Below, one piece after another: positions 8,982 through 16,324 of a DNA stretch of 64,000 nucleotides. The first letter of the stretch is position 1; every line of letters begins with the position of its first letter. The notes under the pieces were generated by a model. The model did no database searches. It was not told the origin of the DNA and saw nothing but the letters and a program-made list of their open reading frames with translations. Both the position numbers and the translations under genes were made by a program. Source of the stretch: 67-14 sp020438345 (GTDB taxonomy: Bacteria > Actinomycetota > Thermoleophilia > Solirubrobacterales > 70-9); assembly GCA_937872475.1 (NCBI GenBank), contig CALMSY010000031.1, forward strand, positions 23,996 to 87,995. Direction: 5' to 3'.

Positions 8982-10325
8982 ATGCTTCGACCCATCCGAT
9001 CGAGATGGGAACATACGTTCGTGTTCGACGACTTTCCAGATAGCCCCGACAACGACGAGATCGATCCCATCTTTGAGGCCGGATTTCTCTGTGCTCCCCT
9101 GGTAACTCATCCCTCGAACTGGATCAACCGGAGAGTTGAGACAGTCGAGATGCTCTCCCACGAAGAGACCCGGCGCAGGGTTTCGGTTGATTTCACCCTC
9201 CCGGCCAACCGCGAGGAATGGCCGGAGACCCCGGAAGGTGTCGCGGTCCCAATCTCGGTCCTGACCAAGCAGCGTCGCCGTAACTTTGACCTGCGGGATG
9301 CGAGTGGATCTGCGCTCCCAGTCCTCGGTCGGCGGCAGAATTCGATGATGACGCACGCCGCGCTGTTCGCCTCGGCACTCAGTGCGATCGACTCAGACCG
9401 ACTTTCGGATGATCATGTTGGTCTTCTGGCCGAACAGCTTTGGGGAGTAGTAACTGAACCGGCAATAAGCGCGTTCGAGGTAGCCGGGGCCCTGATGGAA
9501 GCGGCGCATTCGGACCAGGGATGGCTCCAACCACTCTTCGACGACAACGCGTTCTTGGAACTGTTCAGCTCAATAGCGGGCGGTTACATTTTGTTCGCCG
9601 TGATCCCAAGCCCGGAAATGCGACGTCACATAGTCAAGTTCAGCTATGGCGACGATTTCGATTTCAGCGACCGCTTGCGCGAACCCCGATGGCATCTTCA
9701 CGGGCTCCTGGACTGGATCCGTACGCCCGACGGTCAACGTTTCATCATCGACAACGAAGTTTCTCACTGGGCAGAGAGCTTCCATCTGGAGATAGCCATT
9801 CCCGAAGAGTTGAGAATCCGCGCCGCTGTTCTCTTCGAGGAGACTGAAGCGGGTCCAGAATCCGTCGGTGATCCGGAGCTGAACGTCGACCGGGCATCCC
9901 TCTACGCGCCGGCAGGACATGACGCCAATGTTGACGCAGCACTCGTCGAGCTCATTCCGGAACGCAGCGGACAGATCGTCCAACGATTTTCAATCGGGCT
10001 GCTGGTCACCGCGACCCTGCTGCTCGGGTCATTCGTCGGGTTCGACCAAGGCACATCGGATGCCGCGGTCTCGATCCTGCTGGTGGGGGCGGCGCTTTTC
10101 TCCGGAGTTAGCGCCTCGGCGGGAAGGCACATTCTCGTGACCAAGGTGTTTACCGGCGCCCGCAAGGCAACAATGCTCGTTGCTATCGCGGCGGTCATTG
10201 GTGCGCTTTCGCTCACTCTCGACCTGAGCGCTGCGACCCGAAGCAATATTTGGCTTGCCGGAGGCACCTTGGCTTTGATGGCCACAGCACGACTCGCGCT
10301 TGCCACGATCCGGGCCGCACGGTGA
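8982..10325 (+). CDS. Unknown protein with C-terminal membrane segments
   Basis: 447 residues. The first ~330 residues are soluble and acidic, with no motif I recognise (FVFDDFPDSPDNDEIDPIFEAG near the start). The last ~115 residues hold four hydrophobic helices (FSIGLLVTATLLLGSFVGF, AVSILLVGAALFSGV, ATMLVAIAAVIGALSL, NIWLAGGTLALMATARLAL). So the large domain is cytoplasmic or exposed and is anchored at its C-terminus. It lies between Mrr/HicA-like genes and VapBC, and a 60-residue protein follows after 29 bases, probably in one transcript. A defence effector with a membrane anchor is possible by location only. Confidence 0.65.
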   Translation: MLRPIRSRWEHTFVFDDFPDSPDNDEIDPIFEAGFLCAPLVTHPSNWINRRVETVEMLSHEETRRRVSVDFTLPANREEWPETPEGVAVPISVLTKQRRRNFDLRDASGSALPVLGRRQNSMMTHAALFASALSAIDSDRLSDDHVGLLAEQLWGVVTEPAISAFEVAGALMEAAHSDQGWLQPLFDDNAFLELFSSIAGGYILFAVIPSPEMRRHIVKFSYGDDFDFSDRLREPRWHLHGLLDWIRTPDGQRFIIDNEVSHWAESFHLEIAIPEELRIRAAVLFEETEAGPESVGDPELNVDRASLYAPAGHDANVDAALVELIPERSGQIVQRFSIGLLVTATLLLGSFVGFDQGTSDAAVSILLVGAALFSGVSASAGRHILVTKVFTGARKATMLVAIAAVIGALSLTLDLSAATRSNIWLAGGTLALMATARLALATIRAAR

Positions 10326-10354
10326 GCTACCATCGTTTTTGGAGGGAACAGCTT

Positions 10355-10537
10355 ATGAGCAAGAATCACGACATCCAGATCAACAAGTCAGGCGCATACC
10401 GGATCAGGTCGGGAGAATCCGGCCCTGCTCGGATCACCCCGTACAAGGGGACTCCCCCCGCACCGCAGACCCCCATGCCTGAAGGACAGGCAGAGGGTGT
10501 CAAGAAGCTGCATAGGAAGCTGCGTAGCAACGGCTGA
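10355..10537 (+). CDS. Small basic protein, 60 residues
   Basis: ATG 10355 has a strong GGAGG 9 bases upstream (10341-10345). The product starts MSKNHDIQINKSGAYRIRSG and ends with a basic KKLHRKLRSNG. It is Pro/Gly-rich in the middle, with no signal peptide or membrane segment. It sits 29 bases after the membrane protein gene and just before a hairpin, so it is probably the last gene of that transcript. Function unknown. Confidence 0.65.
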   Translation: MSKNHDIQINKSGAYRIRSGESGPARITPYKGTPPAPQTPMPEGQAEGVKKLHRKLRSNG

Positions 10538-10576
10538 GGATGCGGCCTCGGACGGAGTGATCCGTTTTCCTGCTGG

Positions 10577-10616
10577 TCAGGAGTAGGTCCGCCCCTCCCA
10601 CGGGGACCCCTCCTGA
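10577..10616. terminator. Hairpin between convergent genes
   Basis: TCAGGAG pairs with CTCCTGA, and an inner imperfect stem pairs GCCCC with CGGGG. There is no T-tract. It lies between the 60-residue gene and the convergent vapC, so it could serve both strands. Confidence 0.5.
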
Positions 10617-10630
10617 CACGACTCGCCCGG

Positions 10631-11011
10631 TCAGAGGAGGATCACTTCGACTGGATCCAGCTTGGTGAAGTCCTTGTCCTGAGTCAGGACCGCGACACCG
10701 TGCCTGAGTGCGGTTGCCGCGATCCAGGTGTCGAGGCGACGCAGCTTCCGCCCTTCTGAACGTGTCGCGTCAGCGAGCCGGGCGAAGCAGCTTGCCGTCT
10801 CAGGGTCGATGGGAATCAGGGAGGTGGACCGGTCACGTGAAAGCGTGTCCAGCCGCAAGGCACGTCTCCCGGCATCCGTTGCCCGGAGCACACCCAGTTC
10901 CAGCTCGGCGGCGGTAATCACCGAGACGCCGATCTCTTCCGGGAGTGCGTCGAGTTCACGGCCGGTTTCCTGGGCTACGAAGACCGAGGTGTCAGCGATT
11001 GCCCTGGTCAT
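10631..11011 (-). CDS. vapC: VapC-family PIN-domain toxin (pair 1)
   Basis: 126 residues. PIN acidic residues appear in order: IADTSVFV (first Asp), ITAAELELG (Glu), RLDTWIAATA (Asp) and TQDKDF (last Asp). The family cleaves RNA, often tRNA, using magnesium held by these acids. The gene overlaps the upstream antitoxin by 4 bases (ATGA), giving translational coupling. The length is normal and the active site intact, so it should be functional. Confidence 0.93.
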   Translation of the reverse strand: MTRAIADTSVFVAQETGRELDALPEEIGVSVITAAELELGVLRATDAGRRALRLDTLSRDRSTSLIPIDPETASCFARLADATRSEGRKLRRLDTWIAATALRHGVAVLTQDKDFTKLDPVEVILL

Positions 11012-11259
11012 TCATCGTCGATCGTGGCTTCACGCACAGCGGCTATGTCCTCCAGCAACCCCGAGTCGGCCGGGGCTTCGACGAGGATGTCGCGCAGCCG
11101 ATCTGAGGAAACCCACGGGCTTCGAGACAACTGGTGGGGAACGATGTCGCCGACCGGTCGCCGGTTCACCGTCAAAGTGATCGGCACGCCGTTCTCTACG
11201 TCTTCGATCACCTGGCTGGTCGAGTTGCGAAGCTCCCGAATCGAGACTTTGCGAACCAT
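11008..11259 (-). CDS. vapB: Phd/YefM-type antitoxin (pair 1)
   Basis: 83 residues. The opening VRKVSIRELRNSTSQVIEDV, followed by NRRPVGDIVP, is the Phd/YefM DNA-binding fold. The C-terminal tail (LLEDIAAVREATIDDE) should wrap the toxin. It binds and neutralises VapC and represses its own operon. The -10 box TACGCT lies 6 bases before ATG, so the mRNA is probably leaderless. Confidence 0.92.
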   Translation of the reverse strand: MVRKVSIRELRNSTSQVIEDVENGVPITLTVNRRPVGDIVPHQLSRSPWVSSDRLRDILVEAPADSGLLEDIAAVREATIDDE

Positions 11260-11265
11260 AGCCGC

Positions 11266-11271
11266 AGCGTA
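11266..11271 (-). promoter_or_regulatory. -10 box TACGCT, leaderless promoter of vapBC pair 1
   Basis: On the minus strand TACGCT is followed by six bases and then ATG 11259. No Shine-Dalgarno sequence is seen. Confidence 0.5.
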
Positions 11272-11320
11272 GCGCTCGGTGCTACGGACCGGGACGATCT
11301 CTTTCCCGCGCTGATGCCAG

Positions 11321-11932
11321 TCAGGGAATGATCTGGATTCTGCCCGGCCAAGGGCCGAGTTCAGCGACGGTGTCGATGAATTCGAGGACCAGGGCGGTTT
11401 CGCCGAGCTTTTCTTCGTAGATGTCGGCGAGGGACTGGTAGTACCAGAGGCTTCCTTCTTCGCCTCCCGTGAAGCGGTCCCAGATCTCTTCGCCTGCTTC
11501 GTGGCTGTCGAGGAGGATCGAACGGACGTTGTGGAGCTTGTCGGCGAGTGAAACCCGGAGAACCTTGCGGCCGAAGTCGTCTGTCGGCAGAGCTTTGAGG
11601 TCAGCCAGATAGGCCTCCTTGCGGGCGCGCCAGGGTGGTTTCGGATCCTCGAAGGTGTCGCTGAGGTGAGCGACTATCTCGGCCACCTCGTCTCCGAACT
11701 CGGCGCGGATGCGGGCAAGGGTCTTTTCGCCACCGGCGTCCTCGGGTCCGTCGTGAAGCAGGGCGGCGAGAACCTCACTCTCGGAGCCGCCGTCATCGAT
11801 CACGATGCTGGTGACTCCGAGCAGGTGACCCATGTAGGGGACCTCTGACCCCTTTCGGGGCTGCTCACCGTGCAAATCCAGGGCCAGGTCAATGGCCTTA
11901 CGAAATCGATCTGTGTCAAACATGAAACTCAT
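11321..11932 (-). CDS. HD-domain (p)ppGpp hydrolase-like protein
   Basis: 203 residues from ATG 11932; ATG 11923 is an alternative. The pattern MGHLLGVTSIV, LLHDGPEDAGG and SLADKLHNVRSILLD is the RelA/SpoT-type HD fold: the HD pair at LLHDGPED and the ADKLHN motif. No synthetase domain follows, so it resembles a small alarmone hydrolase (MESH1/SAH type). It may degrade (p)ppGpp or another pyrophosphorylated nucleotide. It is next to toxin-antitoxin genes, where such hydrolases can also act as antidotes, but no partner synthetase is seen here. The longer open frame upstream reads antisense debris. Confidence 0.8.
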   Translation of the reverse strand: MSFMFDTDRFRKAIDLALDLHGEQPRKGSEVPYMGHLLGVTSIVIDDGGSESEVLAALLHDGPEDAGGEKTLARIRAEFGDEVAEIVAHLSDTFEDPKPPWRARKEAYLADLKALPTDDFGRKVLRVSLADKLHNVRSILLDSHEAGEEIWDRFTGGEEGSLWYYQSLADIYEEKLGETALVLEFIDTVAELGPWPGRIQIIP

Positions 11933-11972
11933 TTCTACTTGGCAGGACATGACGGAAGTCTGGAAAGCAGCC

Positions 11973-12153
11973 ACCGATCTGACAGCGAAATCATTGACGC
12001 TGTCAGGAAACCGTGCCTGGATCCGATCCTCCCTACGATGCTGCCAGTCGAGGAATACATTCCGCCCTTTGCGCTGATCGTCGTCGGCCCGGCGACGACG
12101 ATCCGGCCAGGCCAGGAGTCGAGGACGAACTTCAGGACCTGGTTGGACCGGAC
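11973..12153 (+). pseudogene. Decayed copy of the small membrane/acidic-protein cassette
   Basis: This matches 13890-14004 and then 14217-14276 of the intact cassette at 13.9-14.4 kb. It keeps the upstream inverted repeat, the first 17 codons of the membrane protein (MLPVEEYIPPFALIVVG) and 20 codons of the acidic protein (DDDPARPGVEDELQDLVGPD), but about 206 bases between them are gone. The break sits at CTGATCGTCGTCGG, a 14-base sequence whose near copy flanks the missing part in the intact cassette (13991-14004 and 14197-14210). Deletion between short direct repeats explains it. Confidence 0.75.
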
Positions 12154-12283
12154 ATGAAAAAAAGACTTGACCCCGGAGGAGTTCGTGACCTGCTCCGGCT
12201 GGCGGTACGCGAAGACCATGCCGGAGTGCCCACACGAATACACGGTGCGTGACCTTTCACCCGAGGAAGAAAGACCACGGTGA
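12154..12283 (+). pseudogene. Fragment of a small gene (LTPEEF family), frameshifted at an A run
   Basis: ATG 12154 is followed by seven A. If one A is removed, the frame reads KKDLTPEEFVTC and then SGWRYAKTMPECPHEYTVR, ending at TGA 12283. As it stands, ATG leads into a different frame. GWRYAKTMP and PHEYTVR read like part of a widespread small-protein family I have seen but cannot name. The same first 21 coding bases recur at 17258-17278. The 3' part appears lost. Confidence 0.5.
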
Positions 12284-12286
12284 TGG

Positions 12287-13423
12287 TCAGGATTCGCTTG
12301 ACGGCTTCGCAGCTTCAATCACCTTCTCGGCGAACGCCTCTTCTGACCCTTGAGCGGAAAGCAAGTTCGCGTAGGTGAGAGTTGGCCAGGTGTTCCAGTC
12401 GCCTTCACCAATGTCCTCAAGGTCGGTGACCGCCCCAGGAACCTCGCGGACCAGTGCGAGCAATCGGCTCATCTCTCCATCTGACCGATTCGCCATGACA
12501 GTGCTCAGGCCCAATCCAATTCCGTAGGTATAGCCATTCAGGCGAACCGGGAAATCGGTCCCTCTGGCCAAGTAGTAGTTGACGGTTGGTGCCGTACTCC
12601 CCTTTCCCATCTCGTACGAAGCGCCGGCCTGAATCAAGAGCTCATGGAGCCGCATCACCCGCCCCGCAATGGCTTCACTTTCGGTCCTCTTGGCAACCTC
12701 ACGGAAGAAGTCCTCAAGAGACCAACTGACCTGGACTCTCGGTGAGGAGCCACCTTTTACCTGGCGGGCTGCCTCAGATCGCCCGATCACGCTCGACATG
12801 AGAGTCGTCGCCGATCCACCTTCGGCTGCGAACTGCTTGACTTCAAGCCCGATCACCTCGGTTGACTCCATCTGTTCGTTCAAGAATTCGATGATTCGTC
12901 TGAGCTCGCGCGGGACTTCGTCGGCCACGAAGACAAGACGAAGCCTTCCCAACCGCAGGTTCGCCCCAACCCTGTTCCAGAACCTTTCCGGGTCCTCATC
13001 GCCCAGGAAATCTGCCAGTTCCGTTTCGGCATTGCGGCCGTCACGCTCTGCACCCGACTCAAAACTCGTTCTGATGCTTTCCTGGCTCCAAACGGCTGAA
13101 CCGTTGGCCGCGTAGTCCAACATCTGGCCGACTACCTCTCGCCTAATTCTCGAATCGGAGCTTCGTTTCACTTCAACGAGAGTTGGAATCGCATCCCGGT
13201 CAACGAAGAGGTGATCGAGGCTCCACCTGGCTCCGCTGTCCTCGGTTTCGGAGATCCCGATCTCTCGTTGAATCAAGAGCCAGTCGGACTCACCCCTGGC
13301 CGAATCACCGGCGAGCAGTCCCGGGTACTTCGCAAGCAGTTCCTGAAGTACGTCCTCTGCTTCGTAGGGAACCTCAATCATCCGGTTGAGAACCCCATCC
13401 CCAGTTTCAAACATTGCGGCCAT
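12287..13423 (-). CDS. PD-(D/E)XK nuclease-like protein
   Basis: 378 residues. Residues ~68-105 read WSLDHLFVDRDAIPTLVEVKRSSD and then EVVGQMLDYAAN. This is the D...EVK metal site followed by the Q helix that is typical of DUF91/NucS-like and RecB-like nucleases. The second half (from ~225) has a helical SLEDFFREVAKR region and a mixed fold with no motif I recognise. The length and motif layout match a common uncharacterised prokaryotic family. DNA or RNA cleavage is likely; the substrate is unknown. An alternative start is ATG 13414. Confidence 0.7.
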   Translation of the reverse strand: MAAMFETGDGVLNRMIEVPYEAEDVLQELLAKYPGLLAGDSARGESDWLLIQREIGISETEDSGARWSLDHLFVDRDAIPTLVEVKRSSDSRIRREVVGQMLDYAANGSAVWSQESIRTSFESGAERDGRNAETELADFLGDEDPERFWNRVGANLRLGRLRLVFVADEVPRELRRIIEFLNEQMESTEVIGLEVKQFAAEGGSATTLMSSVIGRSEAARQVKGGSSPRVQVSWSLEDFFREVAKRTESEAIAGRVMRLHELLIQAGASYEMGKGSTAPTVNYYLARGTDFPVRLNGYTYGIGLGLSTVMANRSDGEMSRLLALVREVPGAVTDLEDIGEGDWNTWPTLTYANLLSAQGSEEAFAEKVIEAAKPSSES

Positions 13424-13446
13424 TTTCCGAACTTGCCTTGTTCTGC

Positions 13447-13839
13447 TCAGCAGGTCGTGAGCGGTACGCGAACGGTCGGGCCGCCGTAGGCCTTGACCCG
13501 GAGGCGCGAGTACTCATAGAGGTGACCCCAGCAGCGGACCTTGCGGTAGAGGGTGAGCTTGCCCGGGCCGTGATCCCAGTTGGAGGCACCGCAGAACGGG
13601 TCGCAGGTGTTCCACCAGATGGTTCCGAAACCCTTGATTCGCTTCTGACCCCAGGTGCGCCAGCGGATCGAAGTGGCGTACATCCCGTTGTCACCACAGA
13701 AGAAGTTCATCTTCGCCGGGCGCTTCTGGGGCTTCCCCACCCCGCACTTGGCTTCGACCCCTACTCCAGCGTTGGCGCCACCGGGCACCGCCCAAGCCAA
13801 GACCAGCATCGCGCACAGGACAACCAGCACCTTTTTCAT
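13447..13839 (-). CDS. Small secreted cysteine-rich protein
   Basis: 130 residues from ATG 13839, with GGAGAGG 6 bases upstream. The signal peptide MKKVLVVLCAMLVLAWAVPGGANA has a clear Ala-x-Ala site. The mature part has six cysteines (KCGVG, FFCGD, NTCDPFCG, VRCWG and the terminal TTC), suggesting three disulfides, and is rich in Trp and Tyr. Function unknown; probably an extracellular protein. Confidence 0.75.
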   Translation of the reverse strand: MKKVLVVLCAMLVLAWAVPGGANAGVGVEAKCGVGKPQKRPAKMNFFCGDNGMYATSIRWRTWGQKRIKGFGTIWWNTCDPFCGASNWDHGPGKLTLYRKVRCWGHLYEYSRLRVKAYGGPTVRVPLTTC

Positions 13840-13895
13840 CGCATTACCTCTCCGTAGGTTCGTCTGTCGCCAGAGTCTAGAAAGGGCCGATCGAT

Positions 13896-13923
13896 CTGAC
13901 AACAGCCGAATCCTCGCTGTCAG
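13896..13923. promoter_or_regulatory. Inverted repeat CTGACA-N16-TGTCAG before small membrane gene
   Basis: The arms CTGACA and TGTCAG are conserved in the decayed copy as a perfect CTGACAG-N14-CTGTCAG (11979-12006). It lies 32 bases before ATG 13955, so it is a candidate regulator site or promoter element. Confidence 0.4.
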
Positions 13924-13954
13924 GAAACCGCGCCCGAATCCGACCCTCCCTACG

Positions 13955-14200
13955 ATGCTGCCAGTCGAGGATTACATTCCGCCCTTTGCGCTGATCGTCG
14001 TCGGGGCGATCCTTGGCGGGATCTTCGGGGACGGATCCGCGGTCGGGGTTGTTGGTGGCGGACTGTTCGTCTGGGGGTTCTTCTGGACGATCCGGGTCTG
14101 GTGTGATCACGGAGAGGCGATCAATTACCTGCGAGACCGGGACCGGTCCGAACGATTCGAACGACTGGTCGAGGAGATGGACCGTGACCGGCGGGCCTGA
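13955..14200 (+). CDS. Small membrane protein, 81 residues
   Basis: MLPVEDYIPPFALIVVGAI opens a first hydrophobic stretch (FALIVVGAILGGIFG), followed by a second (VGVVGGGLFVWGFFWTIRVW). A charged tail then starts at CDHGEAINYLRDRDR. This is a helical hairpin in the membrane with a cytoplasmic charged end. The start is fixed by the duplicate at 12.05 kb, which keeps the same 17 first residues with one change (D6 to E). The next gene overlaps by 17 bases. Function unknown. Confidence 0.65.
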   Translation: MLPVEDYIPPFALIVVGAILGGIFGDGSAVGVVGGGLFVWGFFWTIRVWCDHGEAINYLRDRDRSERFERLVEEMDRDRRA

Positions 14201-14390
14201 CCGTCGCCGGTCAGACGACGATGATCCGGCCAGGCCGGGAGTCGAAGACGAGCTTCAAGACCTGGTCGGACCGGATTCACATCGTCGAGATGAAGGTGAT
14301 GACCGTGAGGACGACCTCGACGTCGGCCTCGGCGGGAAACTCCCTCCCGACCATCCGGACGCCGACCTGATCGACGACCTGGACCTCTGA
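14184..14390 (+). CDS. Small acidic protein, 68 residues
   Basis: GTG 14184 follows GAGGAG by 7 bases and overlaps the membrane protein gene. The product is Asp-rich (RRRSDDDDPARPGVEDELQD, then REDDLDVGLGGKLPPDHPDA and IDDLDL). A 60-base part recurs at 12094-12153 with seven base differences. All seven are at third codon positions and synonymous in this frame, which is strong evidence that this frame has been under protein-level selection. A protein-binding or DNA-mimic role would suit such acidity but is speculation. Confidence 0.65.
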   Translation: MTGGPDRRRSDDDDPARPGVEDELQDLVGPDSHRRDEGDDREDDLDVGLGGKLPPDHPDADLIDDLDL

Positions 14391-14472
14391 AAGCTCTCGC
14401 TCCGCTCTCGGGTTTGTCAGGTTGCGGCCCCTGCTGCCGACCCTTCAACTGGAGACAAAGGAAAGGGGCCGG

Positions 14473-15066
14473 ATGGGCTGGTATGAGTTTGACGAGAACG
14501 AGGTCGTGAGCTGCAAGTGTGGCTGGAGCGGCCCCGCAAGCGCCGGAGGGATCGAATTCTTCGGTGAATGTTTCTCTTACGAATGCCCCGAATGCGGCCG
14601 GACCCTGGCGGTGTTCTCCTATCCGTTGATCGAGGAGACGAAACGCAAGGCCGCGGAAGGAAACGAAAAAGCGCAGGGTGAACTCCAGGCGGCGCTCGGC
14701 CGCGAGTCATTCATGGAAAGAGCCAAAGCCAGCGAACTGGAACGGCCCGATCAGTTGCCCGACCTGGACGGTGACGGGATCATCATCGAATGGGACTTCG
14801 AGGACCGGGAAAAGCAGGGCGGGGACTGCTGGACCGTGCTTCGACACAACGGCCGGGAGATCTGGAGGGAGGTCGCCTACTACGAAGGTGGTAGCCGGTA
14901 CCACGCGGTCGCGACGATCCTGATCGAACGCTACGGCACCCGCCTGGCCGGCTTTCCCGCCACCGAGGCCAGCAAGCTCTACCTCTACGGCGATGACTGG
15001 CGCAGCGACCCGGTCGGGGAAGTCAGCGGTCGCATCGAGCGAAACCGCAAGACTGGCACCGAATAG
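14473..15066 (+). CDS. Unknown protein with zinc-ribbon-like N-terminus
   Basis: 197 residues from ATG 14473, with AAAGGAAAGGGG upstream. The N-terminus reads SCKCGWSGPASAG and then YECPECGRTL, a C-x-C...C-x2-C zinc ribbon. A helical linker (~45-95) follows, then a compact domain with DLDGDGIIIEWDFEDREKQG, WTVLRHNGREIWREVAYYEG and AVATILIERYG. The N-terminal half resembles stand-alone zinc-ribbon proteins. Function unknown; it lies in the toxin-antitoxin-rich stretch without an obvious partner. Confidence 0.65.
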   Translation: MGWYEFDENEVVSCKCGWSGPASAGGIEFFGECFSYECPECGRTLAVFSYPLIEETKRKAAEGNEKAQGELQAALGRESFMERAKASELERPDQLPDLDGDGIIIEWDFEDREKQGGDCWTVLRHNGREIWREVAYYEGGSRYHAVATILIERYGTRLAGFPATEASKLYLYGDDWRSDPVGEVSGRIERNRKTGTE

Positions 15067-15067
15067 C

Positions 15068-15181
15068 AGGCGGGAGGACCGGGCAGAGCGGTCCAGGTGC
15101 CTTGACGATTCGTTGGTCCATGGTGACCAGCGGGGCGTCGAGTAGTTCAGCCAGGGCGACGTCCTGACGGTGGTGGGTCAG
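15068..15181 (-). pseudogene. 3' fragment of a second vapC
   Basis: Right after the stop of the neighbouring vapC the minus strand reads HRQDVALAELLDAPLVTMDQ and then RIVKAPG. This is the usual C-terminal third of a PIN toxin (the helix after the third acid and the V-T-x-D strand). No start and no N-terminal acids remain. It looks like the leftover end of another vapC brought next to this one by recombination or replacement. Confidence 0.55.
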
Positions 15182-15633
15182 GCGGCTGGCTCGAAGGTGG
15201 CGATCCCGAGATCCCGCCACGCCGCCAATAGTTCGCGGTCACCAGCAATCGCGACCAGCCCGGAACCGGTGCCGTCCGTCTCGATTTGATCTCGTTCCTG
15301 AACCAGGGCGGCAGCGGCACAGTGAACCGCGTCGAAACCGCGCAAGCCGAAACGCCATGCGAGATCGCCGGCTCGTTCGGCCAGATCAAGATCGAACTCG
15401 ATTACCCGGAAGTTCTCCCACAAGGTCCGAAGGCGGGAAATGGACGGGCGCACACCCTCGTCCGGCAATCTCCCCTGCCGATTGGCACGACGCAAGGCCG
15501 CGACAGACTCCACATAAAGCAGCCTCGTCGCCATGACGATGTCGGCCTCGACCCAGGCCTGCCGACAGTCGGGCGCGTACTCGTCGTTCAGCAGGAGAGG
15601 CACGAACGCCGAGGTATCGAAGTAGGCGAGCAC
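15178..15633 (-). CDS. vapC: VapC-family PIN-domain toxin (pair 2)
   Basis: 151 residues. MLAYFDTSAFVPLLL gives the first Asp, LLYVESVAALRRA the Glu, RGFDAVHCAAA the third acid and IAGDRELLAAW the last. It is an RNA-cleaving toxin. It starts 3 bases after the antitoxin stop at 15637, so the pair is tightly coupled. The 3' end abuts a fragment of another vapC. Confidence 0.92.
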   Translation of the reverse strand: MLAYFDTSAFVPLLLNDEYAPDCRQAWVEADIVMATRLLYVESVAALRRANRQGRLPDEGVRPSISRLRTLWENFRVIEFDLDLAERAGDLAWRFGLRGFDAVHCAAAALVQERDQIETDGTGSGLVAIAGDRELLAAWRDLGIATFEPAA

Positions 15634-15636
15634 CGG

Positions 15637-15927
15637 TCAGCGGTCGAGAAAGTCACGAAGCGAGAATCCGAAATCGAGCGGCTCGCCGGGATCACGCTTG
15701 GGTGACAACGCCGGAGTTATCCGTCCCTCCCTCTCCAGGCCGGCGATCGCGGCGTACTCGTTTAGCGGCAGGATCTCGGCAATCGGTTTGCCGTGATCGG
15801 TCACCACGATCCGGTTCCCCTCGACCACAGACGCGAGGTGCTTGCTGAGCCCATCCCGAAGGTCGCGTATCCCGACCTCCTGGCTCCCACGCTTTGTGGC
15901 GCTTTTCTCACACACAGTAATGGCCAT
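15637..15927 (-). CDS. vapB: Phd/YefM-type antitoxin (pair 2)
   Basis: 96 residues from ATG 15927, which has GGAG six bases upstream. QEVGIRDLRDGLSKHLASVV followed by VTDHGKPIAEILP is the Phd/YefM fold. The tail EPLDFGFSLRDFLDR is the likely toxin-binding part. Upstream in-frame codons to 16071 read poorly, so this start is preferred. Confidence 0.9.
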   Translation of the reverse strand: MAITVCEKSATKRGSQEVGIRDLRDGLSKHLASVVEGNRIVVTDHGKPIAEILPLNEYAAIAGLEREGRITPALSPKRDPGEPLDFGFSLRDFLDR

Positions 15928-16324
15928 TATATCTCCACTCGTTCTTGAAGTCCAGCCGTCAGTGAGGCAAGCCCGCAGCGAGCATTTCTCTCCCCCAGAC
16001 GGGTTCGGGCCTCCAGCCGGGAGGGTGGGTGTGCCGATCAGTTCGATACCCCCGTCGGCCCGGCGGCCCATCCTTCGCTAAGCCGAGACCTGGTTCAGCC
16101 AGTCAGCAACCGGCAGCATCGGAGCAGGGTCAAACCACCAGACATCGCCTTGGCCCGGGAGCACGTTCATCCCTCGGGAAGAGCGTGGCCGAATCCGGAA
16201 TGACCGGTCCCGCGGCCCGACGGACGGCCGGGGCGAGTTTCGCCCGTCCCGGACTTAGGGGAAAGAGCAGCCGCTTCCGACGCGGATCGGCCGCCGGTCC
16301 GACCCGTTTACGAAAGGAACGAAG
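15928..16324. other. Intergenic stretch without an intact gene
   Basis: About 400 bases between divergent genes. The only readable item is a 30-codon minus-strand frame (16170 to 16078) reading LPGQGDVWWFDPAP. It recalls the start of MazF/PemK toxins (GDIWWV-D-P) but soon ends in TAG. It may be a relic or chance. Confidence 0.35.

Noticed and set aside
16078..16170. MazF-like start (GDVWWFDPAP)
   Set aside because: Only 30 codons with one short motif; could be chance. Noted under the intergenic entry, not called as a gene.
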